From contig NZ_JAODLR010000006.1 in the NCBI RefSeq assembly GCF_025960875.1, positions 186,001-250,000 of the forward strand: a DNA stretch of 64,000 bases, written 5' to 3'. Shown here one piece after another: positions 1 to 8,160 of this stretch; positions within the stretch are counted from its first letter, which is position 1, and every line of letters begins with the position of its first letter. The notes under the pieces are model-generated. The model was not told the DNA's origin. It saw only the letters and a list, made by a program, of their open reading frames with translations, and did no database searches. This stretch comes from Crystallibacter permensis. GTDB lineage: Bacteria; Actinomycetota; Actinomycetes; Actinomycetales; Micrococcaceae. The translations under genes were made by a program, and so were the position numbers.

Positions 1-461
1 AGCACGTAGGACTGGTCCTTGGCCCAGTCGGCGGCACGGTGCAGCTCCCGGTTGCCGTCCGCGTCCTCGATCACCTTGGCGTAGTGGCCCGTGCATACGG
101 CGTCGAATCCCAGCGCGAGCGCCTTCTCCAGCAGCGCGGCAAACTTGATCCGCTCGTTGCAGCGCATGCAGGGGTTCGGGGTGCGCCCGGCGGCATACTC
201 GGCGATGAAGTCATCCACCACGTCTTCCTTGAACCGCTCCGAGAAGTCCCAGACGTAGTACGGAATACCCAGGATGTCGCAGGCCCGCCAGGCGTCGCGG
301 GAGTCCTCGATGGTGCAGCAGCCGCGGCTGCCGGTGCGCAGCGTGCCCGGCATGCGGGACAGCGCCAGGTGGACGCCGACCACATCGTGTCCGGCCTCCA
401 CCGCGCGCGCTGCTGCCACGGCGGAGTCGACTCCGCCGCTCATCGCTGCCAATACCTTCAT
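1..461 (-). CDS. mnmA: tRNA 2-thiouridine(34) synthase MnmA, N-terminal part (cut by window start)
   Basis: MnmA adenylates U34 of Lys, Glu and Gln tRNAs and replaces its 2-oxygen with sulfur. The 153 visible residues start at an ATG preceded by AAGGAT. They carry the PP-loop motif SGGVDS at residues 8-13 and the NPCMRC element around Cys98, the position of the first catalytic cysteine in the family. The reading frame is open to base 1, so the C-terminal half lies outside the window. The cysteine desulfurase gene lies 75 bp upstream on the same strand and is the likely sulfur donor. Confidence 0.95.
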   Translation of the reverse strand, partial: MKVLAAMSGGVDSAVAAARAVEAGHDVVGVHLALSRMPGTLRTGSRGCCTIEDSRDAWRACDILGIPYYVWDFSERFKEDVVDDFIAEYAAGRTPNPCMRCNERIKFAALLEKALALGFDAVCTGHYAKVIEDADGNRELHRAADWAKDQSYV

Positions 462-536
462 GAAAAATCCTTATGTGTTGTGTTCAATTTCAGTTGCCCA
501 GGCCCCGGCGGGTTCGAAGGCGCCCCGGCGGCGTTG

Positions 537-1763
537 CTATTGCCAGCGCTCGGTGCCGGCCGTGACAATGCTTGACATGTGCCCGGCCATGCCGGCTTTC
601 CTGGCCCGTGCGTAGGCGTCCGGCAGCACCTTCAACAATGCATCAACGTCTTCGGCGGTCGATGTATGCCCGAGGCTGAACCGCTGTGCGCCGCGCGCTT
701 CGTCTTCGCCGAGCCCCATGGCCAGCAGCACGTGCGAGGGCCGGGGCACGCCGGCGGTGCAGGCGGAGCCGGTCGAGGACTCAACCCCGGCCAGGTCCAG
801 CAGGAACAGCAGGGAGTCGCCTTCGCAGCCGGGGAAGGTGAAATGCGCATTGCCCGGCAGCCGTTTTCCCGCCAGCTGAGGATCCGGCGTGCCGCGCAGC
901 ACCGCCTCGGGAACCGCACTTACGACGCCGGCAATCAGCTGCTCGCGCAGCCTCGCCAAACGTTCGCTTTCCTCGGCGAGATTCCCGACGGCGGCCTCCG
1001 CCGCCGCGGAAAAGGCAGCGATGGCGGGGGTGTCCAAGGTGCCGGAGCGGATGTCCCGTTCCTGCCCGCCGCCGTGCTGGACCGGCGTCAGCTTGACGCT
1101 GCGCCCGACCAGCAGTGCGCCAACACCCACCGGTCCGCCGATCTTGTGTCCACTGATGGCCATCGTGTCCAGCCCGGACTCTTTGAACGACACCGGCAGG
1201 GAGCCAAACGCCTGGACGGCGTCGGAATGGACCGGGACCCCGTGGGCGTGTGCCGCCGCGACAATCCCGGCGATGGGCTGGACCGAGCCCACCTCGTTGT
1301 TGGCCCACATGACCGCAACCAGCGCCACGGAGGAGGCATCGGCGTCGAGCTCAGCCTGCAGGGCCGGAAGCGAAACGACACCGAATTCGTCGACGGGCAG
1401 CCAGACGATTTCCGCGCCCTCATGCGCGGCCAGCCATTCAACGGTGTCCAGCACGGCGGGGTGCTCCACCGGAGAGCAAATGATCTTCCGGCGGCTGGGA
1501 TCAGCGTCGTGCCGGGCCCAGTAGAGCCCCTTGACGGCGAGGTTGTCCGCTTCGGTGCCGCCGGAGGTGAAGATGATCTCGCTCGGGTGCGCGCCGGCGG
1601 CCGCGGCCAGGGATTCGCGCGCATCTTCGACCACCCTGCGGGCACGGCGGCCGGAGCCGTGCAGCGAGGAAGGATTGCCGCTGCGGCTGAGTTCAGTGGT
1701 GAGTGCGGCCAGGGCCTGCGCCGAAATGGGCGTGGTCGCCGCGTGGTCTAGGTACACGGGCAC
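537..1763 (-). CDS. cysteine desulfurase, NifS/IscS type
   Basis: This PLP enzyme takes sulfur from cysteine as an enzyme-bound persulfide. The 408-residue protein begins with the family signature YLDHAATTP. It has the PLP-lysine motif SGHK at Lys207 and a catalytic cysteine at Cys335 in a TGSACTAG loop, as in IscS-like enzymes. The GTG start at 1763 is set by a TAGAAT box exactly 6 nt upstream, with no Shine-Dalgarno sequence, so the mRNA is probably leaderless. It precedes mnmA in the same direction, so supplying sulfur for tRNA thiolation is its most likely job. It could also feed Fe-S or thiamine sulfur transfer. Confidence 0.93.
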   Translation of the reverse strand: MPVYLDHAATTPISAQALAALTTELSRSGNPSSLHGSGRRARRVVEDARESLAAAAGAHPSEIIFTSGGTEADNLAVKGLYWARHDADPSRRKIICSPVEHPAVLDTVEWLAAHEGAEIVWLPVDEFGVVSLPALQAELDADASSVALVAVMWANNEVGSVQPIAGIVAAAHAHGVPVHSDAVQAFGSLPVSFKESGLDTMAISGHKIGGPVGVGALLVGRSVKLTPVQHGGGQERDIRSGTLDTPAIAAFSAAAEAAVGNLAEESERLARLREQLIAGVVSAVPEAVLRGTPDPQLAGKRLPGNAHFTFPGCEGDSLLFLLDLAGVESSTGSACTAGVPRPSHVLLAMGLGEDEARGAQRFSLGHTSTAEDVDALLKVLPDAYARARKAGMAGHMSSIVTAGTERWQ

Positions 1764-1769
1764 ACCAGA

Positions 1770-1775
1770 ATTCTA
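1770..1775 (-). promoter_or_regulatory. -10 box of leaderless promoter for the cysteine desulfurase gene
   Basis: TAGAAT on the minus strand is followed by 6 nt and then the GTG start. This places the expected transcription start at or next to the start codon. No ribosome-binding site fits in the space. No good -35 box is visible. Confidence 0.6.
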
Positions 1776-1810
1776 CCGGTCGCACGAAGAGTTCACGAAA
1801 ATCACCTCCA

Positions 1811-1839
1811 TTGACTTCCATCAACGCCCTTTCTAAAGT
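1811..1839 (+). promoter_or_regulatory. candidate promoter of the FAD reductase/folP2-like/ribD-like operon
   Basis: TTGACT (1811-1816) and TAAAGT (1834-1839) are separated by 17 bp on the plus strand. They lie about 70 nt upstream of the ATG at 1912. It is the best sigma70-like pair in the divergent intergenic region. Confidence 0.5.
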
Positions 1840-1911
1840 CATAAATACCCGTTTTAGAGCAATTGCAATCCGGAACCAGCACCGCACACCACGCAGTCAA
1901 GGAGCGCCATC

Positions 1912-3135
1912 ATGGGGACCACATCAATCGTTATTGCGGGTGCGGGCCTGGCCGGCGCCACCGCCGCCGAGACCCTGCGCAGTGAAGGCTTCACCGGCGA
2001 TATCATCCTGGTCGGCGCCGAACCCCACGAACCGTACATCCGCCCGCCGCTGTCCAAGGCCTATCTGGCCGGGAGCGAGGACGCGTCCGCTGCCCTGGTC
2101 AAGGACCCCGGCTGGTATGCGGAGAACAAGGTTGATCTGCGGCAGCAGACATCAGTGGAGTCCCTCGATCCGGCGGGCCACTCCGTGACCCTGGCAGACG
2201 GCACGAAACTCGGTTACGGACAGTTGCTGCTGGCTACCGGCGCTTCATCCCGCCGGCTGGACATCCCCGGCGCGGACCTGGACGGCATCCATTACCTGCG
2301 CTCCCTCGAAGAGAGCAGCGCGCTGCACTCCGCGCTGGCCGGAGGCGGCAAGAAACTCGTGGTCATCGGACTCGGCTGGATCGGCATGGAGGTCGGCGCC
2401 ACGGCCCGGCAGCTGGGCAATGACGTAACGCTCGTCGGCCCCGAGGACGTGCCGCTGGGCCATGCACTGGGCACTCTCATCGGCAACCAGTTCGCGGACC
2501 GGCACCGGCGGGAAGGCGTTATTATCCGTACCGGCATGACGCCGCTGGAGTTCACCGGCGGGGAAGGCACGGTCGAGGAAGTGGTCCTCGAGGGCGGCGA
2601 ACGCCTGCCCGCTGACCTGGTGCTCGTTGCCATCGGCGCCGTCCCGAACACCGCCCTGGCCAAGGCGGCCGGGCTGGCCGTGACCAACGGTATCGATACG
2701 GACCAGAGCCTGCGCACTTCCGCAGCGGACGTGTTCGCTGCCGGGGATGTCGCCAACGCCTACCATCCGGCTCTTGGCCGCCCGTTGCGCAGCGAACACT
2801 GGGCCAACGCGATCGCCCAGGGCAAAACGGCGGCGCGGGTGATGCTGGGCCAGGATGCGGTCAACGATGACATTCCCTACTTCTACACGGACCAGTTCGA
2901 TATCGGCATGGAGTATTCCGGCTACTTCCCATGGGCCACGGCCGAACCGGTCATCCGCGGGGACCTGGACGCCATGGAGTTCATAGCGTTCTGGTTGCGG
3001 GAAGGGCGCGTGGTGGCTGGTATGAATGTAAATGTCTGGGATGTGCAGGACGACATCCAGGAACTGATCCGCTCCGGCCGCCCCGTTGAAGCGGTGGACC
3101 TATCCAACACTGCAAAGGAGTTGAAGAGCCTGTGA
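1912..3135 (+). CDS. FAD-dependent pyridine nucleotide-disulfide family oxidoreductase (ferredoxin reductase-like)
   Basis: The 407-residue flavoprotein has the domain order of bacterial ferredoxin/rhodocoxin reductases. An N-terminal FAD Rossmann motif GAGLAG lies near residue 7, an NAD(P)H motif GLGWIGMEVG near residue 155, and a second FAD motif with AAGDVA near residue 278. A C-terminal reductase domain follows. Such enzymes pass electrons from NAD(P)H to a ferredoxin or other acceptor; no ferredoxin or P450 gene is adjacent. The ATG at 1912 has a good AAGGAG site. The stop overlaps the next start by 4 bp (GTGA), so it is translationally coupled to the FolP2-like gene. The physiological partner is unknown. 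Confidence 0.9.
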   Translation: MGTTSIVIAGAGLAGATAAETLRSEGFTGDIILVGAEPHEPYIRPPLSKAYLAGSEDASAALVKDPGWYAENKVDLRQQTSVESLDPAGHSVTLADGTKLGYGQLLLATGASSRRLDIPGADLDGIHYLRSLEESSALHSALAGGGKKLVVIGLGWIGMEVGATARQLGNDVTLVGPEDVPLGHALGTLIGNQFADRHRREGVIIRTGMTPLEFTGGEGTVEEVVLEGGERLPADLVLVAIGAVPNTALAKAAGLAVTNGIDTDQSLRTSAADVFAAGDVANAYHPALGRPLRSEHWANAIAQGKTAARVMLGQDAVNDDIPYFYTDQFDIGMEYSGYFPWATAEPVIRGDLDAMEFIAFWLREGRVVAGMNVNVWDVQDDIQELIRSGRPVEAVDLSNTAKELKSL

Positions 3136-4064
3136 CGGAAACTGCGCTACCCGGCATCTACCTGCCGACCCTCGACCATCCGGTCCACACCTTCGGCGAC
3201 CGGAAGATCGATTTCGACAACCAGGTAGCGCTGATGGCCATCATCAACCGCACGCCCGATTCCTTTTTCGACGGCGGGCGGACGTTTGCGCTGGAAGCGG
3301 CGGTGGACGCGTGCCTGCAGGCAGTCAACGACGGCGCCGACTGGGTTGACATCGGCGGTGTTCCGTTTTCACCGGGGCCGGCTTTGAGCGCCGTCGAAGA
3401 GGCAGAACGGATCGTGCCGGTCATCGAGGCCGTCCGCGCGCGGTCCAACGTCATCATTTCGGCCGACACTTTCCTGCCCGAGGTCGCAGAAGCCAGCATC
3501 AAGGCCGGCGCCAACGTCATCAATGACACCACCGGGCTGCAGAACAAAGACCTCGCCGCCGTCGTGGCCGCGAGCGGCGCCCACCTGGTCATCACGCATT
3601 CGCTGGCGGCGCCGCGGACCGTCTATCCGCGTCCCCGATACAACGACGTCGTCGTCGAAATTGCGGACTTCCTGCGGCGCAAAGTGGATTTGGCCGTGGA
3701 GCTGGGCATCGCGCCCGAGAAGATCGTCATCGACCCGGGCCATGACCTGAACAAGAACACCCTGCACTCGCTGGAAATCACCCGCCGTTTCCAGGAAATA
3801 GCCGCTCTCGGTTTCCCTGCGCTGGCCGCCGTTTCGAACAAGGACTTCATCGGCGAGACGCTGGACCAGCCCAAGAAGGACCGCCTGTCCGGATCCCTTG
3901 CTGCCGCAGTCATGTGCATTATGAACGGGGCCAGAATCGTCCGGATGCATAATACCGCCGAAGCCAACTCGGCCGTGCGCTTTACCGAAGCCGCGCTCGG
4001 CTGGCGCGAACCGGTATATCTGAAACACAACATGGGCGAGTTCAACGAACCGGCGCAGCCGTGA
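3132..4064 (+). CDS. FolP2-like dihydropteroate synthase homologue
   Basis: The 310-residue TIM-barrel protein is recognisably a pterin-binding (DHPS) family member. It has IINRTPDSFFDGG at residues 38-49, an INDTTG element, DPGHDLNKNT and NKDFIGET. Several catalytic loops differ from true FolP. The usual ESTRPG loop reads GGVPFSPGPA, and the terminal RVHD-type motif reads RMHNT. It resembles the actinobacterial FolP2 paralogues (Mycobacterium Rv1207 type) rather than folate-pathway FolP. The GTG start overlaps the FAD reductase stop. Folate synthesis is not supported by context: no folE, folB or folK is nearby. A pterin-like substrate is an inference from the fold. Confidence 0.82.
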   Translation: MTETALPGIYLPTLDHPVHTFGDRKIDFDNQVALMAIINRTPDSFFDGGRTFALEAAVDACLQAVNDGADWVDIGGVPFSPGPALSAVEEAERIVPVIEAVRARSNVIISADTFLPEVAEASIKAGANVINDTTGLQNKDLAAVVAASGAHLVITHSLAAPRTVYPRPRYNDVVVEIADFLRRKVDLAVELGIAPEKIVIDPGHDLNKNTLHSLEITRRFQEIAALGFPALAAVSNKDFIGETLDQPKKDRLSGSLAAAVMCIMNGARIVRMHNTAEANSAVRFTEAALGWREPVYLKHNMGEFNEPAQP

Positions 4065-4080
4065 CGGAAGGGAAGAATCT

Positions 4081-4881
4081 ATGACTGAAGGCTCAGTCAC
4101 CCGGACTGCCGCACCGCTTGCCGCGATTAACCGGATCTTCCCGGAGGCCGCCGCTGGCGCCACCGACGAGCAATTGCTGCAGTGGTACGGCGAACTGCCG
4201 CACAACGGACCTTGGGTGCGCTTCAATTTTGTCTCCAGCCTCGACGGTGCCGCCACCTACGAGGGCAGGTCCGGTGCGCTGGGCAACGAGGTGGACCAGC
4301 ACGTTTTCTCGCTCCTGCGCAGGCTTGCCGACGTCATCGTCATCGGAGCCGGCACCATCCGCGCCGAGGGATACGGCGGAGAACTGCTCTCGGCCGAGAG
4401 CCGGCAGTGGCGGATAGAACACGGCATGCCGGCCCGCCCTGCGTTCGCCGTCGTTTCCGGTTCGCTGAATCTGGACCCGGAGAGCGAACTGTTTGTCCAG
4501 GCACCGGTCCGTCCGCTGCTGCTCACCACGGCCAGAGCTGATGCCGGCCGCCGGCGGGCGCTGGAGGAGGTTGCGGATGTCGTCGACGCCGGGGACCAGC
4601 GGGTGGAACCGGTCAGAATCGTCGAGATCCTGACCTCCAGGGGACTGACCCAGATCCACAGCGAGGGCGGGCCCACTCTTCTGGGCTCCTTTGAAGCCGC
4701 CGGACTGGTCGACGAACTGTGCCTGACCATGAGCCCCATCCTGGCCGGCGGGACCGGCAAACGGGTGGCGGACCATGTGGCAGAACATGCACCGCAGGCC
4801 ATGAGGCTTGCCCATATCCTCGAGTCGGACTCGATGCTGCTGCTGCGCTACCTCTCCGTTGCTCCGGCTTCCCAGCGGTGA
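4081..4881 (+). CDS. RibD C-terminal domain/DHFR-fold reductase (pyrimidine reductase family)
   Basis: The 266-residue protein has the DHFR-like fold signatures of the RibD reductase domain. FNFVSSLDGAATYEG lies at residues 48-62, GAGTIRAEGYGG at 89-100, and a C-terminal SEGGPTLLGSF supplies the NADPH-binding glycines. It has no deaminase domain, and no riboflavin genes are nearby. The related Mycobacterium protein Rv2671 has been reported to reduce dihydrofolate. A reductase acting on a pterin or pyrimidine in concert with the FolP2-like neighbour is therefore plausible. It starts 17 bp after the FolP2-like stop with a GGAAGGGAAG ribosome site and ends the operon. The substrate is unknown. 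Confidence 0.82.
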   Translation: MTEGSVTRTAAPLAAINRIFPEAAAGATDEQLLQWYGELPHNGPWVRFNFVSSLDGAATYEGRSGALGNEVDQHVFSLLRRLADVIVIGAGTIRAEGYGGELLSAESRQWRIEHGMPARPAFAVVSGSLNLDPESELFVQAPVRPLLLTTARADAGRRRALEEVADVVDAGDQRVEPVRIVEILTSRGLTQIHSEGGPTLLGSFEAAGLVDELCLTMSPILAGGTGKRVADHVAEHAPQAMRLAHILESDSMLLLRYLSVAPASQR

Positions 4882-5020
4882 GGCGCTGCCGGAGAAGCCA
4901 ACGGCACCCGGAACCCGGTCCGCCTCCGGTTCGTTGAAATCCCGACAGAGCAACAGGAGCCGGCAGCGCTAGACTTGCGTTCGGACAGCGCGATTTCGAC
5001 GGACTACAGGAAGGCGGCAG

Positions 5021-5959
5021 GTGACTCCCCCATCCCACTATGAGACTTTGGGGCTGCCTGCCAATGCCACCGCACAGCAGATCAAAGCGGCATACCGCCG
5101 GGCCGCGCGTGCCACCCACCCGGACCACGGCGGCGACCCGACAGCGTTCCGGCAGGTGACGCTCGCCTATGAAGTGCTCAGCAATCCCCAGGCCCGAGCG
5201 CGGTACGACAGGTCCTATGGGACGGCGCCGGTTCCCAATGCACCCGCGGACAGCGCCGAGGCCTTTGCCGCCGGCTCCAATTTCACCACCGCTCCTCATC
5301 GCCGTCCCGGCGAACGGCGCGCGGCCGCTGCAGACGCCGCCGTCTATGTTCCGCCTTATGACTCGGCCGAGGCGTCAAGCCTGGTGCCGCTGTCGCTGGC
5401 GGGCCAGCAGATCCACGGGGCGCCCCGGAAACGCGGCGTCTTCGGCGCGGCATCACGGCTGCAGCGGGAAGCCCGGACGGTCCGGCTGCTGTCCCAGCAG
5501 ATCCTGCCCGAGATGCCCTCTGCCCGCCTGGTCAACGGCCTCCACTCCCCCGCCGACCGCGGTTTCATCGACCATGCCCTGCTTGCCGGCTACCGGCTGG
5601 CCCTGATTGATTCCATGCTGCTGCCCAAAGGGATCTTCCGGTGGGATGGCTACACCCTGCGCAAGGACGGCCGCGTTGTCGAACCGCCCCAGCTGGCGCC
5701 CGCGGTCCGGCGCATGCAGGATCTCTTTCCGGAACTGAATGTGCAGGGCTGGACAGTCATCCATTCGCCGGACGGGAACCTGCACGAGCCTGTGGTCGAC
5801 TATGCGCGGGGCTATGATCCCCACTCGCATGCTCCGGTCCATGTGGTGAACGCAGCACGGCTGATCCGCGAGCTGAAAAAGTTCCTGGGCAGCGGACCCG
5901 CTCCCAATACCGTGCATGTCCCCTCGCTGGGACGCCTGCTCTCCGGCATGCACAAATAA
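5021..5959 (+). CDS. J-domain protein with a C-terminal NERD-like (degenerate nuclease) domain
   Basis: Residues 6-68 form a complete DnaJ J domain with the HPD motif at 33-35, which stimulates DnaK-type ATPases. There is no Gly/Phe or zinc-finger region, so this is a type III J protein. After a low-complexity linker, residues from about 170 on (NGLHSPADRGFIDHALL, then a hydrophobic strand, then GIFRWDGYTL) look like the core of NERD-type PD-(D/E)xK domains. The usual acidic-x-Lys of that core is not evident. The GTG start follows AGGAAGGCGGCAG. The gene is monocistronic, with about 140 bp of leader and promoter region upstream. The NERD assignment is my inference; the J domain is clear. Confidence 0.8.
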   Translation: MTPPSHYETLGLPANATAQQIKAAYRRAARATHPDHGGDPTAFRQVTLAYEVLSNPQARARYDRSYGTAPVPNAPADSAEAFAAGSNFTTAPHRRPGERRAAAADAAVYVPPYDSAEASSLVPLSLAGQQIHGAPRKRGVFGAASRLQREARTVRLLSQQILPEMPSARLVNGLHSPADRGFIDHALLAGYRLALIDSMLLPKGIFRWDGYTLRKDGRVVEPPQLAPAVRRMQDLFPELNVQGWTVIHSPDGNLHEPVVDYARGYDPHSHAPVHVVNAARLIRELKKFLGSGPAPNTVHVPSLGRLLSGMHK

Positions 5960-5993
5960 CCCTTCGCGCCGCGGCGTGCATAGGATGGAGAGC

Positions 5994-6461
5994 GTGTTCC
6001 GCATTCTCTTCTACACCCCTGAAATCCCGGGCAACACGGGAAACGCCATCCGTCTGGCCGCAATAACCGGCGCCGAACTGCATCTGGTGGAACCGCTCGG
6101 CTTCTCCTTCGACGACGCCAAGCTCCGCCGCGCCGGACTGGATTACCACGATCTGGCGGTGGTCCACGTACACAAGTCGCTGCAGGCCGCCTGGGACGAT
6201 CTGCAGCCCCAGCGTGTCTACGCTTTTACGTCCGACGGCGAACAGGCCTACACGGACATCGCGTACGCTCCCGGCGACGTGCTGCTTTTCGGCCCCGAAT
6301 CGGTGGGGCTGCCCGAGGACGTCAAGCACGATCCCCACGTCACTGCCCGCCTGCGACTGCCCATGCGGCCGACGCTGCGCTCGTTGAATCTCGCCAACTC
6401 GGCGTCCATCGCCATTTATGAGGCCTGGCGGCAGCATGGTTTCGCCGGCGCACAGCTCTAA
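5994..6461 (+). CDS. trmL: tRNA (cytidine(34)-2'-O)-methyltransferase TrmL (SPOUT family)
   Basis: The 155-residue protein is a minimal SPOUT methyltransferase. It has the N-terminal TPEIPGNTGN motif, the middle FGPESVGLP motif and the C-terminal SLNLANSASIAIYEAWRQ, which together form the trefoil knot that binds S-adenosylmethionine. TrmL methylates the wobble ribose of Leu tRNAs. The GTG at 5994 is preferred because the AGGATGGAG ribosome site lies just upstream. The ATG at 5985 is inside that site and would add three residues. It follows the J-domain gene by 34 bp. Confidence 0.9.
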   Translation: MFRILFYTPEIPGNTGNAIRLAAITGAELHLVEPLGFSFDDAKLRRAGLDYHDLAVVHVHKSLQAAWDDLQPQRVYAFTSDGEQAYTDIAYAPGDVLLFGPESVGLPEDVKHDPHVTARLRLPMRPTLRSLNLANSASIAIYEAWRQHGFAGAQL

Positions 6462-6521
6462 GACGTCATCCCCATTCACCCCGCCGCCCTTCTGCAGGCC
6501 GCGGCACTATGCTAAGGAATT

Positions 6522-7133
6522 ATGGAAACGCCACTGCCCCGAGACGACAAGGCCTCTTCATCTACTCCGGATTACGAGCCTGACTACGAACCCGAGCAGA
6601 ACGCCCCGGATACCGGCGCTTCCGAGGACCCGTCGGTGCTGCACGCAGACCAGCTGACGGCGGAAGACGATATTCCGGCGCGCAGGCCGATGCCGGCCGC
6701 GACCAAGTGGATCCTCGTAGCCGTCGCCGTCGTTGTTTTGATTATCGGGGCTATCGCCGCCGTACAGACTCTGGGCCGCTCGGCCGAGCAGGATGTCCTC
6801 GATGCGTCGGATGTAGTTACCGCCACCGTGGAAGGCGACGACGGCGCCAGTGCCGACGTCGCAGTGTCCACCGACAGGAACGCCGCCGTCCTGACGTTCC
6901 GGAGCCTGTCTGCTGCCGGCGACGGCCAGATTTACCAGCTCTGGAAAATCCCCGCGAACGGTTCCGCACCGCAGTCTGTGGGGGCGCTCAGCAGCGAAAA
7001 CGTCTCCGGCGAGGAACCCGTCATCATCGAAAATGTGATCGGTTTCAGTGAGATTGCCTTGACCCTCGAGGCCCGCGGCGGCGCGCAGTCGCCAACGCCG
7101 CCGTTCACCCTGTCCGCCCCGCTGGACCAGTAG
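6522..7133 (+). CDS. RskA C-terminal domain membrane protein (orphan anti-sigma-like)
   Basis: The 203-residue protein has an acidic disordered N-terminus (1-60), one membrane helix (about 63-85) and an extracytoplasmic domain with QIYQLWKIPANG. That is the hallmark of the RskA/anti-sigma-K C-terminal domain. The N-terminal zinc-binding anti-sigma domain (HxxxCxxC) is absent, and no ECF sigma factor gene is adjacent. It therefore cannot act like classical RskA through its cytoplasmic part. It may sense the envelope or be a relic. A TATGCT box 8 nt before the ATG overlaps AAGGA, so the leader is very short. Confidence 0.8.
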   Translation: METPLPRDDKASSSTPDYEPDYEPEQNAPDTGASEDPSVLHADQLTAEDDIPARRPMPAATKWILVAVAVVVLIIGAIAAVQTLGRSAEQDVLDASDVVTATVEGDDGASADVAVSTDRNAAVLTFRSLSAAGDGQIYQLWKIPANGSAPQSVGALSSENVSGEEPVIIENVIGFSEIALTLEARGGAQSPTPPFTLSAPLDQ

Positions 7134-7138
7134 CTCCA

Positions 7139-7181
7139 CGAGGGGCCCTTCGCCGCGCCTTGCCCGGCAAAGGGTCCCTCG
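7139..7181. terminator. bidirectional hairpin between convergent genes
   Basis: CGAGGGGCCCTT (7139-7150) pairs with AAGGGTCCCTCG (7170-7181), 12 bp with one G-U pair. It lies between the ends of the RskA-like and PIG-L genes. There is no clear U tract. Confidence 0.55.
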
Positions 7182-7186
7182 GAATC

Positions 7187-7954
7187 CTAGAAACCGGCAA
7201 TGGTGGCCGGGGTATTGATGCCGACAACGTGGAACGCCTCGGCACTGCGGCCTTCCTCCAGGCCGCCGCGGCGCGCGTTGGTGCGCAGCATCGAACGGAC
7301 CCTGGCATCCATCCGTTCTACGTCCGGGTGCTGGCTCGCATGGATCCGGATGGCTTGCACTTTGGTATCGACAAACTCGGTGATGTCGACGAAATGGTTT
7401 TCCCGCTCGGCCGGTCCGCCGAAGAACCAGAGATACGGCACCTTGTAGGCAGGCAGGCCGGCTTCGGCAAGTTCCGGATAGGCAAACGGATTTTCTACCG
7501 CAGGATAGACCGCACGGGTAACTGCCTCACCGCAGGCGAGATGGTCCGGATGGCTCTTCTGGATCCGGTCCCAGGCCCGTTCCGGGTGCATGGCCAGCAC
7601 AATGTCCGGACGGATTTTCCGCATGAGTTCCACCACCATGCCGACAACCTTGTAGCTCGGTTCCAGAAAACCGTCGCGCTGGTGAAGGAAATGCAGGTCC
7701 GACACGCCGCAGATCCGCGCTGCTTCGGCCTGTTCGGCCGCGCGCATCGCCACGATTTCCGGCCGGTGCGCCTCGTCGAATCCGCCGGCATCGCCGTCGG
7801 TCATGATGCAGTAGCTCACCTGCGTGCCGGCGGCGGTCCAGCGTGCAATGGTTCCGGCGGCGCCGAAATCCAGGTCGTCAGGATGGGCCGCGAAGACCAG
7901 GACCCGCTCAGGTGCGGTGACTGACCCCTCGGCTTCCGTGGACAAAGCTGGCAT
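7187..7954 (-). CDS. PIG-L family N-acetylglucosaminyl deacetylase
   Basis: PIG-L (LmbE-like) enzymes are zinc hydrolases that remove acetyl groups from GlcNAc conjugates; MshB and Mca of mycothiol metabolism belong here. The AHPDD motif near the N-terminus and the later SHPDH motif supply the zinc ligands and catalytic Asp. The protein has 255 residues from the ATG at 7954, chosen because GAGGAAACAC lies directly upstream. A TTG 12 nt earlier lacks a ribosome site. The true substrate is not evident: mshB and mca cannot be separated from other PIG-L members here, and no mycothiol genes flank it. Confidence 0.88.
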   Translation of the reverse strand: MPALSTEAEGSVTAPERVLVFAAHPDDLDFGAAGTIARWTAAGTQVSYCIMTDGDAGGFDEAHRPEIVAMRAAEQAEAARICGVSDLHFLHQRDGFLEPSYKVVGMVVELMRKIRPDIVLAMHPERAWDRIQKSHPDHLACGEAVTRAVYPAVENPFAYPELAEAGLPAYKVPYLWFFGGPAERENHFVDITEFVDTKVQAIRIHASQHPDVERMDARVRSMLRTNARRGGLEEGRSAEAFHVVGINTPATIAGF

Positions 7955-8092
7955 GTGTTTCCTCAACCCTTCCGCTTGCGGATTTCCGCGGCTGCCTGCG
8001 GTCGCGCAGTGCTCTGCCGGTACAACTTAGCTAACCATACCGGCGGCGTCCAGGGAGTCGTGCCACGGGCTGTGCAGGCCCGGAAGCGACGT

Positions 8093-8147
8093 AAAAAAGA
8101 ACCGGCCGCGGAGCCCACTGGAGGTTCCGCGACCGGTCTGGTTCTTT
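8093..8147 (-). terminator. rho-independent terminator of the htrA-like gene
   Basis: On the minus strand, AAAGAACC and ACCGGTCGCGGAACC pair with GG-CTCCGCGGCCGGTTCTT across a short loop. The stem is followed by a run of six T (8093-8098). It lies 14 bp after the stop of the protease gene. Confidence 0.8.
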
Positions 8148-8160
8148 ACTTCAGGGAGAT

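Noticed and set aside
3132-4064. Canonical folate-pathway FolP
   Set aside because: The catalytic loops differ from FolP and the gene is not with other fol genes. The FolP2-like label is safer.
4081-4881. Riboflavin biosynthesis RibD
   Set aside because: The deaminase domain is absent and no rib genes are near. It is kept as a RibD-domain/DHFR-fold reductase of unknown substrate.
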